Shown: positions 1 to 10,276, counted from the first letter of the stretch. The stretch: 64,000 bases of DNA from Lachnospiraceae bacterium (GCA_017936885.1 JAGBEO010000007.1:24388-88387), one strand, 5' to 3'. The notes: a model not told the origin generated them from the sequence alone. Translations and numbers: made by a program.

Positions 1-514
1 GAACGAGATAAAGCAGCAGACTGCTTCGCAGATGTTCATAGAGCGGGTCTAAGGACTGCAGAAAGTAAATTTGCAGAATACTGCTGTTTTTCACCATTTG
101 TTTATGATAAAAAAGAACCTCCGGCAGCAGACCGTGACAGCCCACCGAAATATCTGCCGGGGAGGAAAGCGCATGCAGAGTACGCCCGTTTGATAAAGCG
201 GGCAGATAATAGGAATAGACCTGTCTGATATAATTTTGATGGTCGTGATTATGAAAAAGCTCCACATCATTGTCCCACAGATAGATACGGAAACCGGCAG
301 CTTCCTCTCTGTCAGAGAGCCATTGAGAGGTAAGAATATTCTGTTCTCTGATGGCTTCCACCACGGTAAAAGACTGGCTGGTGAAGGAGGACTGCTGTAA
401 GGAAAACTGTTGTCTGGCAGACAGAAAAAAGCTGACACAAAGAAGTGCAGCTAACAGAATGGAAGTAACAAGGGTAAATAAAAGAGTCAGCCGAAGCCGT
501 ACTTTTCGGTACAT
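1..514 (-). CDS. Sensor histidine kinase, N-terminal part (cut by window edge)
   Basis: The first 171 codons read without a stop from an ATG at 514, preceded by AAAGGAG seven bases upstream. Residues ~8-32 form a membrane helix (LLFTLVTSILLAALLCVSFF). An extracytoplasmic sensor stretch of about 125 residues follows, and the second helix begins just as the window ends. The HAMP, H-box and ATPase parts lie outside. It sits 50 bases downstream of an OmpR-type regulator on the same strand, the usual regulator-kinase operon order. The ligand cannot be read from this fragment. The kinase call rests on topology and gene context, not on catalytic motifs. Confidence 0.75.
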   Translation of the reverse strand, partial: MYRKVRLRLTLLFTLVTSILLAALLCVSFFLSARQQFSLQQSSFTSQSFTVVEAIREQNILTSQWLSDREEAAGFRIYLWDNDVELFHNHDHQNYIRQVYSYYLPALSNGRTLHALSSPADISVGCHGLLPEVLFYHKQMVKNSSILQIYFLQSLDPLYEHLRSSLLLYLV

Positions 515-564
515 GGATAGTACTCCTTTGTATCATAAACTGTATATGCTGAATCCGAAAATCT

Positions 565-1251
565 TTAAACGGGCGATGATATCTTATACTCCAAATGATA
601 GCCCAATCCGCGTCTATTGACAATGCTGACATGGCTGTTCAATGTTTTCAGGCGTTTTCTCAGAAAATAGATGTAATTATCCAGATTGCTGTCCTCCACA
701 GAGGTGTCTATGCCCCAGACTTTATGTAACAGTACAGGACGGGCAGTTGTTTTATCCCCGGCTTTTAGGAGAAGACGCATCAGTTCGCTTTCTGTCTGGG
801 AAAGGGAACATTGCTTTTCACCGCAGAAAAGACATTTCTCGGTTATGTCCAGTGAAAGATCGCCGAAGCTGAGCTTTGCTTCCCGGAAAGCATCTTTCCG
901 GCGGAAAAGCGAGCCGATTCGGGCTGACAGTTCAGAAAAGGCAAAGGGCTTCACAAGATAGTCATCCGCACCGGCATTCAGACCGGTTACCCGGTGGTCC
1001 ACCTCGCCCAGAGCGGAAAGAATAATGACCGGAGTCAGATTTCCTTCCGCCCGCATTTTCTTCAGAATACGGATGCCGTCTTCACCCGGCAGCATACAAT
1101 CCAGCAGAATCAGATCATAGATGCCTTGTTTTATATAAAGTTCCGCTTCCCTTCCGTCGTGGCAGCAGTCCACCTGATGTCCTTCCTGCTGTAACTGCCA
1201 TGACAGGGCATGGCACAAGTCCTTATCATCTTCCAATAATAATATGGTCAT
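565..1251 (-). CDS. OmpR/PhoB-family response regulator
   Basis: 228 residues, the normal length. The receiver domain is ~1-115, with the acidic pocket E7/D8/D9, phospho-acceptor D51 (LILLDCMLPGEDG), S79 and K101 (LVKPF). A winged-helix DNA-binding domain (~125-224) ends in a typical LRKRL...VSIVNRRGLGYHL recognition-helix/wing segment. It is the likely partner of the kinase that follows 50 bases downstream. AGGGA lies six bases before the ATG. Target genes are unknown; the gene just across the intergenic region encodes FtsH and is divergent. Confidence 0.93.
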   Translation of the reverse strand: MTILLLEDDKDLCHALSWQLQQEGHQVDCCHDGREAELYIKQGIYDLILLDCMLPGEDGIRILKKMRAEGNLTPVIILSALGEVDHRVTGLNAGADDYLVKPFAFSELSARIGSLFRRKDAFREAKLSFGDLSLDITEKCLFCGEKQCSLSQTESELMRLLLKAGDKTTARPVLLHKVWGIDTSVEDSNLDNYIYFLRKRLKTLNSHVSIVNRRGLGYHLEYKISSPV

Positions 1252-1612
1252 AGGAATCCCTCATATAAAAGTGTTATGGAAATCCTCCGAGTCATAAAGT
1301 ATGGTGCGGCTGCCCTTGGCGGATATCATCGCACAGGAGAATTATCATAAGTACAGTTAAAAAAAGTATACCATATGAAGTCTCGAAAGAAATTCTAAAT
1401 ATTTGGAAATGTTCCCGATTCTTTATTGTGTGATTCGATTATAAATTCTGCATGAAATTTAATTTATTTTTTTTTAATAATAAAATAAGAATGGCATAAT
1501 TGAAAAAAATACGAAAAAAGGTATGTTATTAATATAAAAATAAAACCGATTCAACTGTACCGCCGTTTCATGCGCTGCAGAAAAGGAATAAATAAACAAA
1601 GGAGAGGATAGG
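1252..1612. other. Divergent intergenic region
   Basis: 361 AT-rich bases between the minus-strand regulator and ftsH, with no credible ORF. It should carry promoters for both directions. The clearest candidate is the plus-strand pair listed separately. I found no riboswitch or strong hairpin. Confidence 0.6.
1500..1527 (+). promoter_or_regulatory. Candidate sigma-A promoter for ftsH
   Basis: TTGAAA (1500-1505), a 16-base spacer and TATGTT (1522-1527), about 85 bases ahead of the ftsH ATG in an A/T-rich stretch. The -10 box matches only four of six consensus positions, so this is a moderate call. Confidence 0.4.
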
Positions 1613-3430
1613 ATGCAGGAAGTAAAACAACCAAACAAGAAGCCTTTTATTTACTATTATGTGATTGCTTTGCTGGTGATTTTTCTGATTAATTGCCTGC
1701 TTGTTCCCAAGGTAGCCCAACGTGCCATAAGAGAGGTAGATTACGGCACTTTTATGGAGATGACCTACAATCAGGAAATAGGTTATGTGCAAATAGAGGA
1801 TAATCAGATTTTATTTACAGACAAAGATGAAACAGCCATTTACAAGACAGGATTGGTGTATGATCCGGACCTGACACAGCGTCTGTATGACAACGGAGCC
1901 AAATTTTCCGGTCAGATTGTGGAAGAGATGTCTCCTGTTTTGAGCATATTGATTTCGTGGATTCTGCCGATGTTGCTTTTTGCCGCTTTGGGACAGTTTA
2001 TGTACCGGCAGATGAGCAAGAAAGCAGGCGGAGGCGCTAATTCCATGATGTTTGGTCTTGGGAAGAGCAATGCCAAAGTGTATGTGCAGTCTTCCGACGG
2101 TATTAAGTTTTCGGATGTGGCAGGTGAAGATGAGGCAAAGGAAAACCTGGCGGAAATAGTAGATTATCTGCATAATCCTGAAAAATATAAAGAAATCGGT
2201 GCTTCCATGCCGAAGGGCATCCTGTTAGTGGGACCGCCCGGAACAGGTAAGACCATGCTGGCGAAAGCAGTAGCAGGAGAGGCAAACGTTCCCTTCTTTT
2301 CCATGTCCGGTTCAGAATTTGTGGAAATGTTCGTAGGTATGGGCGCGTCTAAAGTGCGCGACCTGTTCAGTCAGGCGAAAGAGAAAGCCCCTTGTATCGT
2401 GTTTATTGATGAGATCGATGCCATCGGTAAGAAACGTGACGGACAAGTCGGCGGCAACGATGAACGGGAGCAGACACTGAATCAGTTGCTGACAGAGATG
2501 GATGGCTTTGAAGGCAACAACGGCGTTATCATCCTGGCAGCTACTAACCGCCCGGAAAGTCTGGACCCGGCGCTGCTTCGTCCGGGACGTTTTGACAGAC
2601 GTGTGCCGGTAGAACTGCCGGATTTAAAGGGACGTGAAGAGATTCTGAAGGTACACGCCAGGAAGATCAGAGTGGCAGACGATGTGGACTTTAACAAGAT
2701 TGCCCGCATGGCATCCGGTGCATCCGGTGCCGAGCTTGCAAACATCATCAATGAGGCGGCGCTGCGGGCCGTACGGGACGGCAGAAAATTTGCAACGCAG
2801 GCAGATTTAGAGGAAAGTATCGAAGTGGTCATTGCAGGTTATCAGAAGAAAAACGCCATTCTTACAGACAAAGAGAAACACATCGTTGCATACCATGAGA
2901 TCGGACATGCGCTTGTGGCGGCCAGACAGTCCAACTCCGCACCGGTACAGAAGATTACGATTGTACCAAGAACATCGGGTGCTCTTGGTTACACCATGCA
3001 GGTGGAAGAAGGCAATCACTATCTGATGAGTAAGGAAGAGATTGAGAATAAAATAGCCACTTATACAGGCGGACGTGCAGCAGAGGAAATTGTATTTGGT
3101 TCCGTGACGACCGGCGCTTCCAATGATATTGAGCAGGCTACCAAGCTGGCACGTTCCATGATTACCCGTTACGGTATGAGCAAGGATTTTGATATGGTGG
3201 CAATGGAAGCTGTGACCAATCAGTACCTTGGCGGTGACTCGTCCCTGACCTGTTCTATGGAAACACAGACAGCGATTGACAGGGAAGTAGTGGAGCTGGT
3301 GAAACGCCAGCATGAAAAGGCAGGGCAGATTCTATTAGAGAACCGGGAGAAGCTGGATGAACTTGCAAACTTCCTGTATGAAAAAGAAACGATCACAGGA
3401 GAGGAATTTATGGAAATTCTTAATGGCTGA
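1613..3430 (+). CDS. ftsH: ATP-dependent zinc metalloprotease FtsH
   Basis: 605 residues. The order is N-terminal helix (~12-32), short extracytoplasmic domain, second helix (~107-130), AAA+ module and peptidase M41 domain. Visible motifs are Walker A GPPGTGKT (207-214), Walker B VFIDEID (263-269), the second region of homology ([18 protein letters not shown]), the zinc motif HEIGH (428-432) and the third zinc ligand D505 in ASNDIEQAT. It degrades misassembled membrane proteins and short-lived regulators as a membrane-bound hexamer. The residue inside HExxH is Ile, where most FtsH proteins have Ala (HEAGH). GGAGAGG lies close upstream of the ATG. It is followed by its own terminator, so it appears monocistronic. 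Confidence 0.95.
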   Translation: MQEVKQPNKKPFIYYYVIALLVIFLINCLLVPKVAQRAIREVDYGTFMEMTYNQEIGYVQIEDNQILFTDKDETAIYKTGLVYDPDLTQRLYDNGAKFSGQIVEEMSPVLSILISWILPMLLFAALGQFMYRQMSKKAGGGANSMMFGLGKSNAKVYVQSSDGIKFSDVAGEDEAKENLAEIVDYLHNPEKYKEIGASMPKGILLVGPPGTGKTMLAKAVAGEANVPFFSMSGSEFVEMFVGMGASKVRDLFSQAKEKAPCIVFIDEIDAIGKKRDGQVGGNDEREQTLNQLLTEMDGFEGNNGVIILAATNRPESLDPALLRPGRFDRRVPVELPDLKGREEILKVHARKIRVADDVDFNKIARMASGASGAELANIINEAALRAVRDGRKFATQADLEESIEVVIAGYQKKNAILTDKEKHIVAYHEIGHALVAARQSNSAPVQKITIVPRTSGALGYTMQVEEGNHYLMSKEEIENKIATYTGGRAAEEIVFGSVTTGASNDIEQATKLARSMITRYGMSKDFDMVAMEAVTNQYLGGDSSLTCSMETQTAIDREVVELVKRQHEKAGQILLENREKLDELANFLYEKETITGEEFMEILNG

Positions 3431-3483
3431 GTACGGTTTGGGAAAAGGATAACACAAATCAAATAAGCTGAAAGGAAGAGTAT

Positions 3484-3518
3484 AGGATGTTGTCATTGCG
3501 GCAACATCCTTATTTTTT
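3484..3518 (+). terminator. Rho-independent terminator after ftsH
   Basis: AGGATGTTG (3484-3492) pairs with CAACATCCT (3502-3510) around a 9-base loop and is followed by TATTTTTT. It separates ftsH from the transport cluster. Confidence 0.85.
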
Positions 3519-3591
3519 AGAAGTTCTTTCGAGGTTTACTCTGTTATGATAAGACAAAGTGAACAGTATGCTGCGAAAGGAGGAGAAGCAG

Positions 3592-5985
3592 ATGGAGAAA
3601 TATTCGCGAGGAAGACTAAGCATAGGGGAGAAGAATTGGAGTACAGGACATAGGCAATATTTTCTTACAAGTGTGGTATTGTGGTTGACATGCCTGTTTT
3701 TGCTTTCCGCCTGCGGCAGCAAGGAAGAAGAAATCCCGATGGGACGGTATGCGGAACGGGAAGTGAAATTAGCTGGTTCCGGCTATACCTATATGCATCC
3801 TATGACGGACGGAAGCTATTACCTTTATGGCGATGGCGTGAATTTGACAAAGGTTACCGGCGATGGTGAGAGCAGCATAGAGACATGGCCGTGGGAAAAT
3901 ACCTCCAATATCAATGTGAAATTTTCTTTTGGTGTGGCAGACAACGGAGCAGCTATTTTTGGATATACACCTATGTTTTATTCTAATGAAGAATATGAAG
4001 ATTTTGCAGAAGACGGAGAATACCGCTATTTGTATTACTATGTAGACGAGTATGGCGATAAACATTCGCTGACATTATATGGAGAAGATTATCAGCAAAC
4101 GATCAATCTGACATATTTTGCTTTTGCGCCGGATGGGCGGCTCTATGCGGCATCTGATTCTATGATGTATCGCATTAACGTGGAGAGCGGCGAGGCAGAA
4201 AGCTTATTTCAGACGCTCGGAGCAGTAAAAGAAGTTGTCTTCATGGATGATACAATGATTGCTCTGGATGATGAGAAAACCTATCTCTATGATATGGTGG
4301 AAGAGAAACTTCTGGAAGATAACGGTGTCTTAAATGAGTTTGTGGCATCTCATCAGAATGGATCGAAGTCGATTGTACTTGCTGCGGTGAAAGAATCGGA
4401 AGCAGAGAAGGATAACCGGATATTATATTTGGGATGCCGCACCGGACTTTATCGATATGTTTGGGGAGGTTCGGTGATCGAGCAGATCGCGGACGGCAGA
4501 CTGCTTACCTTTGGAAACAGCCAGTATAAACCGCTTGCCATGCAGGCACTGTCAAACAGTGAATTCAGAGTTTTGTTCAGTGGAAACCGCATGGTAGAAC
4601 TGTATTATGATGAGACACTCCCTGCAAGACCATCCAAAGAACTTACGGTTTACAGTCTGGAAGACAATGGGAGAATCCGCTACGCCGGACAGCTTTTCCA
4701 ACAGGAGTATCCTGATGTTTTAGTTAATTATGAGACGGGCTTAGATGGTGACAGTGCTGTCAGTAAAGAGGATGCGCTGAAAAACCTGAACACAAAATTG
4801 CTTGCCGGGGAAGGGCCGGATGTCATCATATTAGATGGTATTGATATGGAACAGTATGCCGGGAAAGGGGTGTTAAAGCCTTTGGATGAGTTGTTAGCCC
4901 CTTATGAGGAAGATGGCGTACTTTACTGGAATATTGTAGAAGGAATGCGGATGACGGAGAAAGAAGAGATTTACGGAGTGCCCATGACCGTATATTTGCC
5001 GGTATGGCTCTCTGAGAAACAATATCTTGGCGGTGAAAAGGGGCTTTCGGATATTGTTGCGGGAATGGAGCAGGCGAGAGCAGATCATCCTGGCGGACCG
5101 CTTTTGTTTACACCATATCCGCAGGATTTGTTGATGCAGATGGTTCCGGCTAGTCTGCCTGCGTGGACACAATCCGAACAGGCAGGCGGAAATGGCAGTC
5201 TGGATGTGGCAAAGATTGAAGAATTTTATCAGGCTGCGCAAAAATTGTGGGAACTTGACAGTGCAGGGCTTGATACGGATGCAAGAATAAAATGGCAGCA
5301 GGATGCGGCAGAAGTTACCAAACAGGCAGAACTGGAGATGATCAGGGTGGTGCCCGGACAGTATAATGATATTTTTAATATAGGGGAGACTTGGGCACAG
5401 TTCGGCTGTTTGACGAGTGTCTGGTATGAAATGACTACGATTCATTGTCTGAAAGCAAATTTCAAGAACGGATACTACGATAAAGCGGTAGCACGTAATG
5501 ATGAGGTAACCGTTGAGAAATATATCGGGCAGGCGGAGGATGTCTACTGGGCAAGAACGGTGACCGGCATATGTGCGCAAGCCAAAGAGCCGGAGTTGGC
5601 GGAAGAATTTGTGAAACTGCTGTTATCTGAACAGATGATGGATAAGTGGTGGTTAGACGGAGAGGGGATATGGTTTGGCGGCGCCGCCATAAGAAAAAGT
5701 TCCCTTGCCAAAGCAATGGATAAAAATTGTCGGGAATATGCCGAGGTAGCCGGATGGGACGAGAGTTATATTCAACTCGTATATGATGGGATTATTTGGC
5801 CTACGGAGGAGGAGAAACAGTGGCTCTATCAGATGATGGAGGAAGCGGACTGCTGTTACCTTTCCGATACGATGCTCGAAGAAGTAGTGAAAGAGGTAGG
5901 TTTGCAGGTGCTTGAGGGCAGCCTGACCCCGGAAGAAGGAGCAGAAGAGGTTGCACGGAAAATGGCGATTGAAATGGAAGAATAG
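3592..5985 (+). CDS. Extracellular solute-binding lipoprotein (paralog 1)
   Basis: 797 residues from the ATG at 3592, chosen because AAAGGAGG lies 9 bases upstream; an in-frame ATG at 3559 has no such site. A type II signal peptide ends in the lipobox LLSAC with Cys41. The first ~350 residues are rich in YLYG/LYRY-type beta strands and look unlike a classical binding protein. The C-terminal half resembles family 1 (sugar-type) solute-binding proteins, e.g. the GPDVIILDGIDM segment near residue 408. It is closely related to the next gene and precedes two sugar-type permeases, so it probably delivers a carbohydrate to them. The ligand is unknown. At roughly 800 residues it is almost twice the usual size for such proteins. 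Confidence 0.85.
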   Translation: MEKYSRGRLSIGEKNWSTGHRQYFLTSVVLWLTCLFLLSACGSKEEEIPMGRYAEREVKLAGSGYTYMHPMTDGSYYLYGDGVNLTKVTGDGESSIETWPWENTSNINVKFSFGVADNGAAIFGYTPMFYSNEEYEDFAEDGEYRYLYYYVDEYGDKHSLTLYGEDYQQTINLTYFAFAPDGRLYAASDSMMYRINVESGEAESLFQTLGAVKEVVFMDDTMIALDDEKTYLYDMVEEKLLEDNGVLNEFVASHQNGSKSIVLAAVKESEAEKDNRILYLGCRTGLYRYVWGGSVIEQIADGRLLTFGNSQYKPLAMQALSNSEFRVLFSGNRMVELYYDETLPARPSKELTVYSLEDNGRIRYAGQLFQQEYPDVLVNYETGLDGDSAVSKEDALKNLNTKLLAGEGPDVIILDGIDMEQYAGKGVLKPLDELLAPYEEDGVLYWNIVEGMRMTEKEEIYGVPMTVYLPVWLSEKQYLGGEKGLSDIVAGMEQARADHPGGPLLFTPYPQDLLMQMVPASLPAWTQSEQAGGNGSLDVAKIEEFYQAAQKLWELDSAGLDTDARIKWQQDAAEVTKQAELEMIRVVPGQYNDIFNIGETWAQFGCLTSVWYEMTTIHCLKANFKNGYYDKAVARNDEVTVEKYIGQAEDVYWARTVTGICAQAKEPELAEEFVKLLLSEQMMDKWWLDGEGIWFGGAAIRKSSLAKAMDKNCREYAEVAGWDESYIQLVYDGIIWPTEEEKQWLYQMMEEADCCYLSDTMLEEVVKEVGLQVLEGSLTPEEGAEEVARKMAIEMEE

Positions 5986-6058
5986 AAGTATTTATTATGC
6001 GGCAATGTATGCAGAGCATGCATGTAAACTCGCAGGATGAGCAAGGATGGAGGAAGAT

Positions 6059-8464
6059 ATGAAACAGAAGAGTAAACTATGGAGTTCTATTTTACTGGGA
6101 GCATGTATCATAAGTACCGGATTATGCTCGGGCTGCGGCAGCAGCGAAGAAGAAATCTTAATGGGACGGTATGCAGAACGGGAGGTGAAGCTGCCCGGTA
6201 CAGCATTTACCTATATGCATCCGATGGCGGACGGAAGCTATTACCTCTATGGTGATGAAGTGGCTTTGACCCAAGTCAGCGCTGACGGAGAATCCGGCGA
6301 GAGTGTCTGGTCATGGGAAAATAATTCCGATATCCATATTAAGAATTCGTTCGCCGTGTCGGACAGCGGAGCGGTCATTTTCGGGTATACCCCTAAGTTT
6401 TATTCCGATGAGGAATATGAAGAGTTTGCGGAAGATGGGGAATACCGATACCTGTATTATTATGTGGATGAAACAGGCAAAGAGAATCAGCTTGCGTTGT
6501 ATGGGAGTGATTATGAGACAGCAGAGAATCTGGAGTATTTTGCCTTTGCACCGGATGGGAGGCTTTATGCGGCATCATCATCTATGGTATACCGTATCCA
6601 TGCAGAGAACGGTGAGGCAGAGAGCCTGTTTCACACGAACGGACAGGTAAATGAATTTGCTTTCCTGGGAGATACCATGATCGCACTGGATCATGAGAAA
6701 GCATATCTCTATGATACGGCAGGGGACAAGCTTTTAGAGGATAACAGTGTTTTAAATGAATTTGTGACTTCCCACCAGATCACCGGAAAATCGATTGTAC
6801 TTGCAGTGGCGGAAGAAAACAAAGATATGACAAAAGTGTCAGATACTGGAACGATAAATACAGATGGTTCTGATGATAAGACTGCAGGAGCAGACTCAGA
6901 TGGGGACGGGAGTGACAGCCCTATTCTGTATTTCGGCTGCCGTACCGGATTATACCGCTATATTTGGGGCGGCTCGGTGATCGAGCAGATTGCGGACGGG
7001 AGACTGCTTAGTTTTGGAAACAGTCAGTATAAGCCCCTTGCCATGCAGGCATTATCGGGTGGTGAATTCCGGGTATTATTCAGCGGAGGTCATATGGTGG
7101 AATTATATTATGACGAAACACTGCCTGCCAGACCATCCAAGGAGCTTACGGTCTACAGTTTGGAAGAAAACGGCAGAATTCGTTATGCCGGACAGTTATT
7201 CCAGCAGGAGCATCCTGATGTGATCGTTAATTATGAGACAGGTATGGACGGTGACAGCGCTGTCAGTAAAGAGGATGCCCTGAAAAACTTAAACACAAGA
7301 CTGCTTGCCGGGGAAGGCCCGGATGTGATCGTATTAGACGGTGTTGATATGGAACAGTATGCCGAAAAAGGCGTATTAAAACCACTGGATGATTTCATTG
7401 CGCCTTATGCAGAGGAAGGGACACTGTATCAGAATATTGCAGAGGGAATGCGGATGACGGAAGAAGAGAAAATATATGGTATTCCCATGACGGTATATCT
7501 TCCTATCTGGCTTTCTGAAAAACAATATCTGGAAGGAGAAAAGAGTCTGAATGATATTGTTGCGGGTATGGAGCGGGCGAGAACCGACCACCCGGAAGGA
7601 CCGCTTCTTTTTACACCGTATCCGCAGGATCTGTTAAACCAGATGATTCCGGCTTGTCTGCCCGCATGGACGGATGAGAACGGCGACCTGAATGTGGAGA
7701 AACTGACAGAATTCTATACGGCAATGGAGAGACTTTGGGAACTTGACAGCGCCGGACTGGATGAGGCAGCCAGAGAGAAATGGCAGCAGGACGTGGCAGA
7801 GGTGCATGAGATAGAAGATGACAGGGATATGCTGATGGCAACACTTGGACAGTACGAGGATCATCAGGATATCGGTGAAGCATGGGCGCAGTTTGGGTGC
7901 CTGTTAAATAGCTGGTATGACTTAAAGAATGTAAGTGCAACGAAGGATATTTTTGCAAACGGCTGGAATAGTAAAAAAACAGAAGATGAGATTATGTTTT
8001 CCAAATATGCCGGTCAGGCGGAGAATGTATACTGGGCAAGAACCGTCACGGGATTATGTGAGCAGGCAAAGGAACCGGAGCTTGCAGAAGAATTTCTGAC
8101 CTTACTCTTGTCAGACCGGATAGCGGATAAATGGTGGCTGGAAGGACAATGGTATGGCGGAATTACGATCCGAAAGGATTCGCTTGAGAAAGCCATGGAT
8201 CAGAACAATCATGAATTTGCCGAAGTGAGAGGCTGGGATGCTGCTGCCATTTCCATGATGTACAGCGACAGCCAGTGGTTTAGCGAAGCAGATAAGCAGT
8301 GGCTTTATCAGATGATGGAAGAAGCGGACTGCCGTTATCTTTCCGGTACGATGCTGGAAGAAGTAGTGAAGGAGGCAGGCTTGCAGGTGCTTGAGGGCAG
8401 TCTGACCCCGGAGGAAGGCGCAGCAGAGGTGGCAAGGAGAATGGAAATTGAAATGCAGGAATAA
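6059..8464 (+). CDS. Extracellular solute-binding lipoprotein (paralog 2)
   Basis: 801 residues from the ATG at 6059, which has GGAGG five bases upstream; the in-frame ATG at 6047 is less well placed. The signal peptide ends in GLCSGC with Cys26. It is collinear with the preceding gene over its whole length, sharing MGRYAEREVKL, PARPSKELTVYSLE and DGDSAVSKEDALKNLNT. It differs by an acidic Asp/Gly/Ser-rich insertion near residues 254-290. The pair arose by tandem duplication and probably shares the downstream permeases with different ligand preferences. The stop overlaps the start of the permease gene. Confidence 0.85.
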   Translation: MKQKSKLWSSILLGACIISTGLCSGCGSSEEEILMGRYAEREVKLPGTAFTYMHPMADGSYYLYGDEVALTQVSADGESGESVWSWENNSDIHIKNSFAVSDSGAVIFGYTPKFYSDEEYEEFAEDGEYRYLYYYVDETGKENQLALYGSDYETAENLEYFAFAPDGRLYAASSSMVYRIHAENGEAESLFHTNGQVNEFAFLGDTMIALDHEKAYLYDTAGDKLLEDNSVLNEFVTSHQITGKSIVLAVAEENKDMTKVSDTGTINTDGSDDKTAGADSDGDGSDSPILYFGCRTGLYRYIWGGSVIEQIADGRLLSFGNSQYKPLAMQALSGGEFRVLFSGGHMVELYYDETLPARPSKELTVYSLEENGRIRYAGQLFQQEHPDVIVNYETGMDGDSAVSKEDALKNLNTRLLAGEGPDVIVLDGVDMEQYAEKGVLKPLDDFIAPYAEEGTLYQNIAEGMRMTEEEKIYGIPMTVYLPIWLSEKQYLEGEKSLNDIVAGMERARTDHPEGPLLFTPYPQDLLNQMIPACLPAWTDENGDLNVEKLTEFYTAMERLWELDSAGLDEAAREKWQQDVAEVHEIEDDRDMLMATLGQYEDHQDIGEAWAQFGCLLNSWYDLKNVSATKDIFANGWNSKKTEDEIMFSKYAGQAENVYWARTVTGLCEQAKEPELAEEFLTLLLSDRIADKWWLEGQWYGGITIRKDSLEKAMDQNNHEFAEVRGWDAAAISMMYSDSQWFSEADKQWLYQMMEEADCRYLSGTMLEEVVKEAGLQVLEGSLTPEEGAAEVARRMEIEMQE

Positions 8465-9374
8465 CCCAAATGGCATTCACCGCAATCGCGGCAAAAGACA
8501 TGGGCGCAATAGCATCGCCGAAAATAGAAGGCTCTTATTTTTATTACCCGGTTTAACCGGGGTTATGATCTTCTATCTGCTGCCTTTTCTGGAAGTGGTG
8601 CGGCGCTCCTTTGTCAAAGCAGGCAACAACTCCTTTGTAGGGTTGGATAATTATAAAGCGGTGCTGCACAATGCGGCATTCAGACTGGCTGTTCGCAATA
8701 CGGCACTATATATTGTACTTGGTGTGCCGCTGTTAATGGGGATCAGTCTGGTACTGGCACTTTTATTAAGAAGGATTACAGCGAGGCGGAAACTTCTGTC
8801 CGCGTTGCTGCTTCCTATGGCGGTTCCGGCAGCGGTAATGGTTTTGGTATTGCAGCTTCTTGTGGATAAGCATGGGCTGCTGAATGGAGTGATATCAGAG
8901 CTGTTATCGAGAACTGCCGGGATGTCTGCCTTTTATGGTATTGATTATTTGAATTCCGACGGAGCGCTGGCTGTTGTTTTGTGCAGTTTCTTATGGAAAA
9001 ATACCGGCTATATGGTGATACTTTGGCTTGCGGGATTATCCGCGCTGCCCCGTGATGTGGAGGAGGCCGCCGAGGTAGACGGAGCCAACAGATGGCAGCG
9101 TTGGCAATATATAACGATGCCGGAGCTTTCCGGCAGTTTTTTTACAATAGGGATGCTTTCCGTCCTGCATATTTTCAAAAGTTATCGGGAAGTCTGGATG
9201 GTGGCAGGCAGCTATCCGCAGGAGAATATATACTTTTTACAGCATTTATTGCAGAATTGGTATTTAAAGCTGGAGTTTGACCAGATGGCAGTGTTGACGG
9301 TTTTGTTATCCGGCATACTTCTTATAGTATGCCTTTTTCTACAGAAACATCTGGAGCAGGGCAAAGAGGCATGA
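8448..9374 (+). CDS. ABC sugar-type permease (MalF/UgpA-like)
   Basis: 308 residues from a TTG at 8448, chosen because AAGGAG (8434-8439) lies eight bases upstream and no in-frame ATG occurs before codon 40. It overlaps the preceding gene by 17 bases. About six membrane helices begin at LLFLLPGLTGVMIFYLLPFL. The cytoplasmic EAA loop that docks the ATPase is EEAAEVDGANRWQRW...MPEL (~205-226). It forms a heterodimeric import channel with the next gene product. No ATPase gene is present in the cluster, so it would need a shared MsmK/MalK-type ATPase encoded elsewhere. Confidence 0.9.
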   Translation: MKCRNNPNGIHRNRGKRHGRNSIAENRRLLFLLPGLTGVMIFYLLPFLEVVRRSFVKAGNNSFVGLDNYKAVLHNAAFRLAVRNTALYIVLGVPLLMGISLVLALLLRRITARRKLLSALLLPMAVPAAVMVLVLQLLVDKHGLLNGVISELLSRTAGMSAFYGIDYLNSDGALAVVLCSFLWKNTGYMVILWLAGLSALPRDVEEAAEVDGANRWQRWQYITMPELSGSFFTIGMLSVLHIFKSYREVWMVAGSYPQENIYFLQHLLQNWYLKLEFDQMAVLTVLLSGILLIVCLFLQKHLEQGKEA

Positions 9375-10276
9375 TTCATACTATGGAAATATCAGAGATC
9401 AAACAGAAACTTAACATAGGGAAAAGAAAAAAGCAAAAAAGTTCTCCGCTTGCCGTAGGGCTCTGCTTCATGGCAGCGTTTTTGATCTGTCTGCCTTTAT
9501 GGATGATACCTACAGGCGCCCTGATGGACGATATGGAACTGCATCAGATTCTGACTCCGGTATTAAACGGCAGCGATGGTTATGCGGTATGGCATCCGGT
9601 GCCTTTTTATCCCACTGTGGAACATTTCTACAGACTGCTTATCGGTTCCCCGGCATTTTATAAGCTTTTCTGGAATTCGGTAGGCATGACAGCCGCCATA
9701 CTGGCGGGACAGATTGTGATCGGTCTGCCCTCGGCATGGGCTTTTGCCGCATTCCGATTTCGGGGCAGGGAGGTTTTGTTCGGACTCTATGTGGTGCTGA
9801 TGCTTCTGCCTTTTCAGGTGATGCTTCTGCCCCAGTATTTGATTTTGCAGAAACTGGATCTGTATGCGACACCAGGTGCAGTGATTTTGCCGGCGGTTTT
9901 CTCAACTTTTCCAGTGTTTATTATGTATCGGGGATTTACACAGATTGAGCAGGAGATTTTGGAAGCAGCCAGACTGGACGGAGCCGGGGAGATGCAGATC
10001 TTCCTGAGAATCGGTCTGCCCCTTGGACAGACAGGCATTCGGGCAGCCATGGTTTTAAGCTTTCTGGAATGTTGGAATCTGGTGGAGCAGCCTATGGCAT
10101 TTCTGGAAGAACAGAAAGACTGGCCGCTTTCTTTATATTTGCCGCAACTGGATATCAGCCAGGCGGGTTTTGCCTTTGCGGTGTCGGTCATCGTGTTGGT
10201 TCCGGCATTGTTCGTCTTTGCTTTGGGACAGGATGCTTTGGAAGAAGGAATTACTTACGTGGGGACGAAGAAGTAA
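9371..10276 (+). CDS. ABC sugar-type permease (MalG/UgpE-like)
   Basis: 301 residues from the ATG at 9371, which overlaps the upstream stop as ATGA; this is why I chose it over the in-frame ATG at 9329. About six helices. The EAA loop EQEILEAARLDGAGEMQIFL (~193-212) is intact. Second half of the import channel, translationally coupled to the first. The N-terminus has a basic stretch (GKRKKQKSS) before the first helix. Substrate is presumed a carbohydrate by family and by the binding proteins upstream; this is inference. Confidence 0.9.
   Translation: MIHTMEISEIKQKLNIGKRKKQKSSPLAVGLCFMAAFLICLPLWMIPTGALMDDMELHQILTPVLNGSDGYAVWHPVPFYPTVEHFYRLLIGSPAFYKLFWNSVGMTAAILAGQIVIGLPSAWAFAAFRFRGREVLFGLYVVLMLLPFQVMLLPQYLILQKLDLYATPGAVILPAVFSTFPVFIMYRGFTQIEQEILEAARLDGAGEMQIFLRIGLPLGQTGIRAAMVLSFLECWNLVEQPMAFLEEQKDWPLSLYLPQLDISQAGFAFAVSVIVLVPALFVFALGQDALEEGITYVGTKK

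Noticed and set aside
4749-7265. The dyads at 4749 and 7252 as independent sites
   Set aside because: They encode the same DGDSAVS segment in paralogs, so they count as one origin in the enrichment argument.
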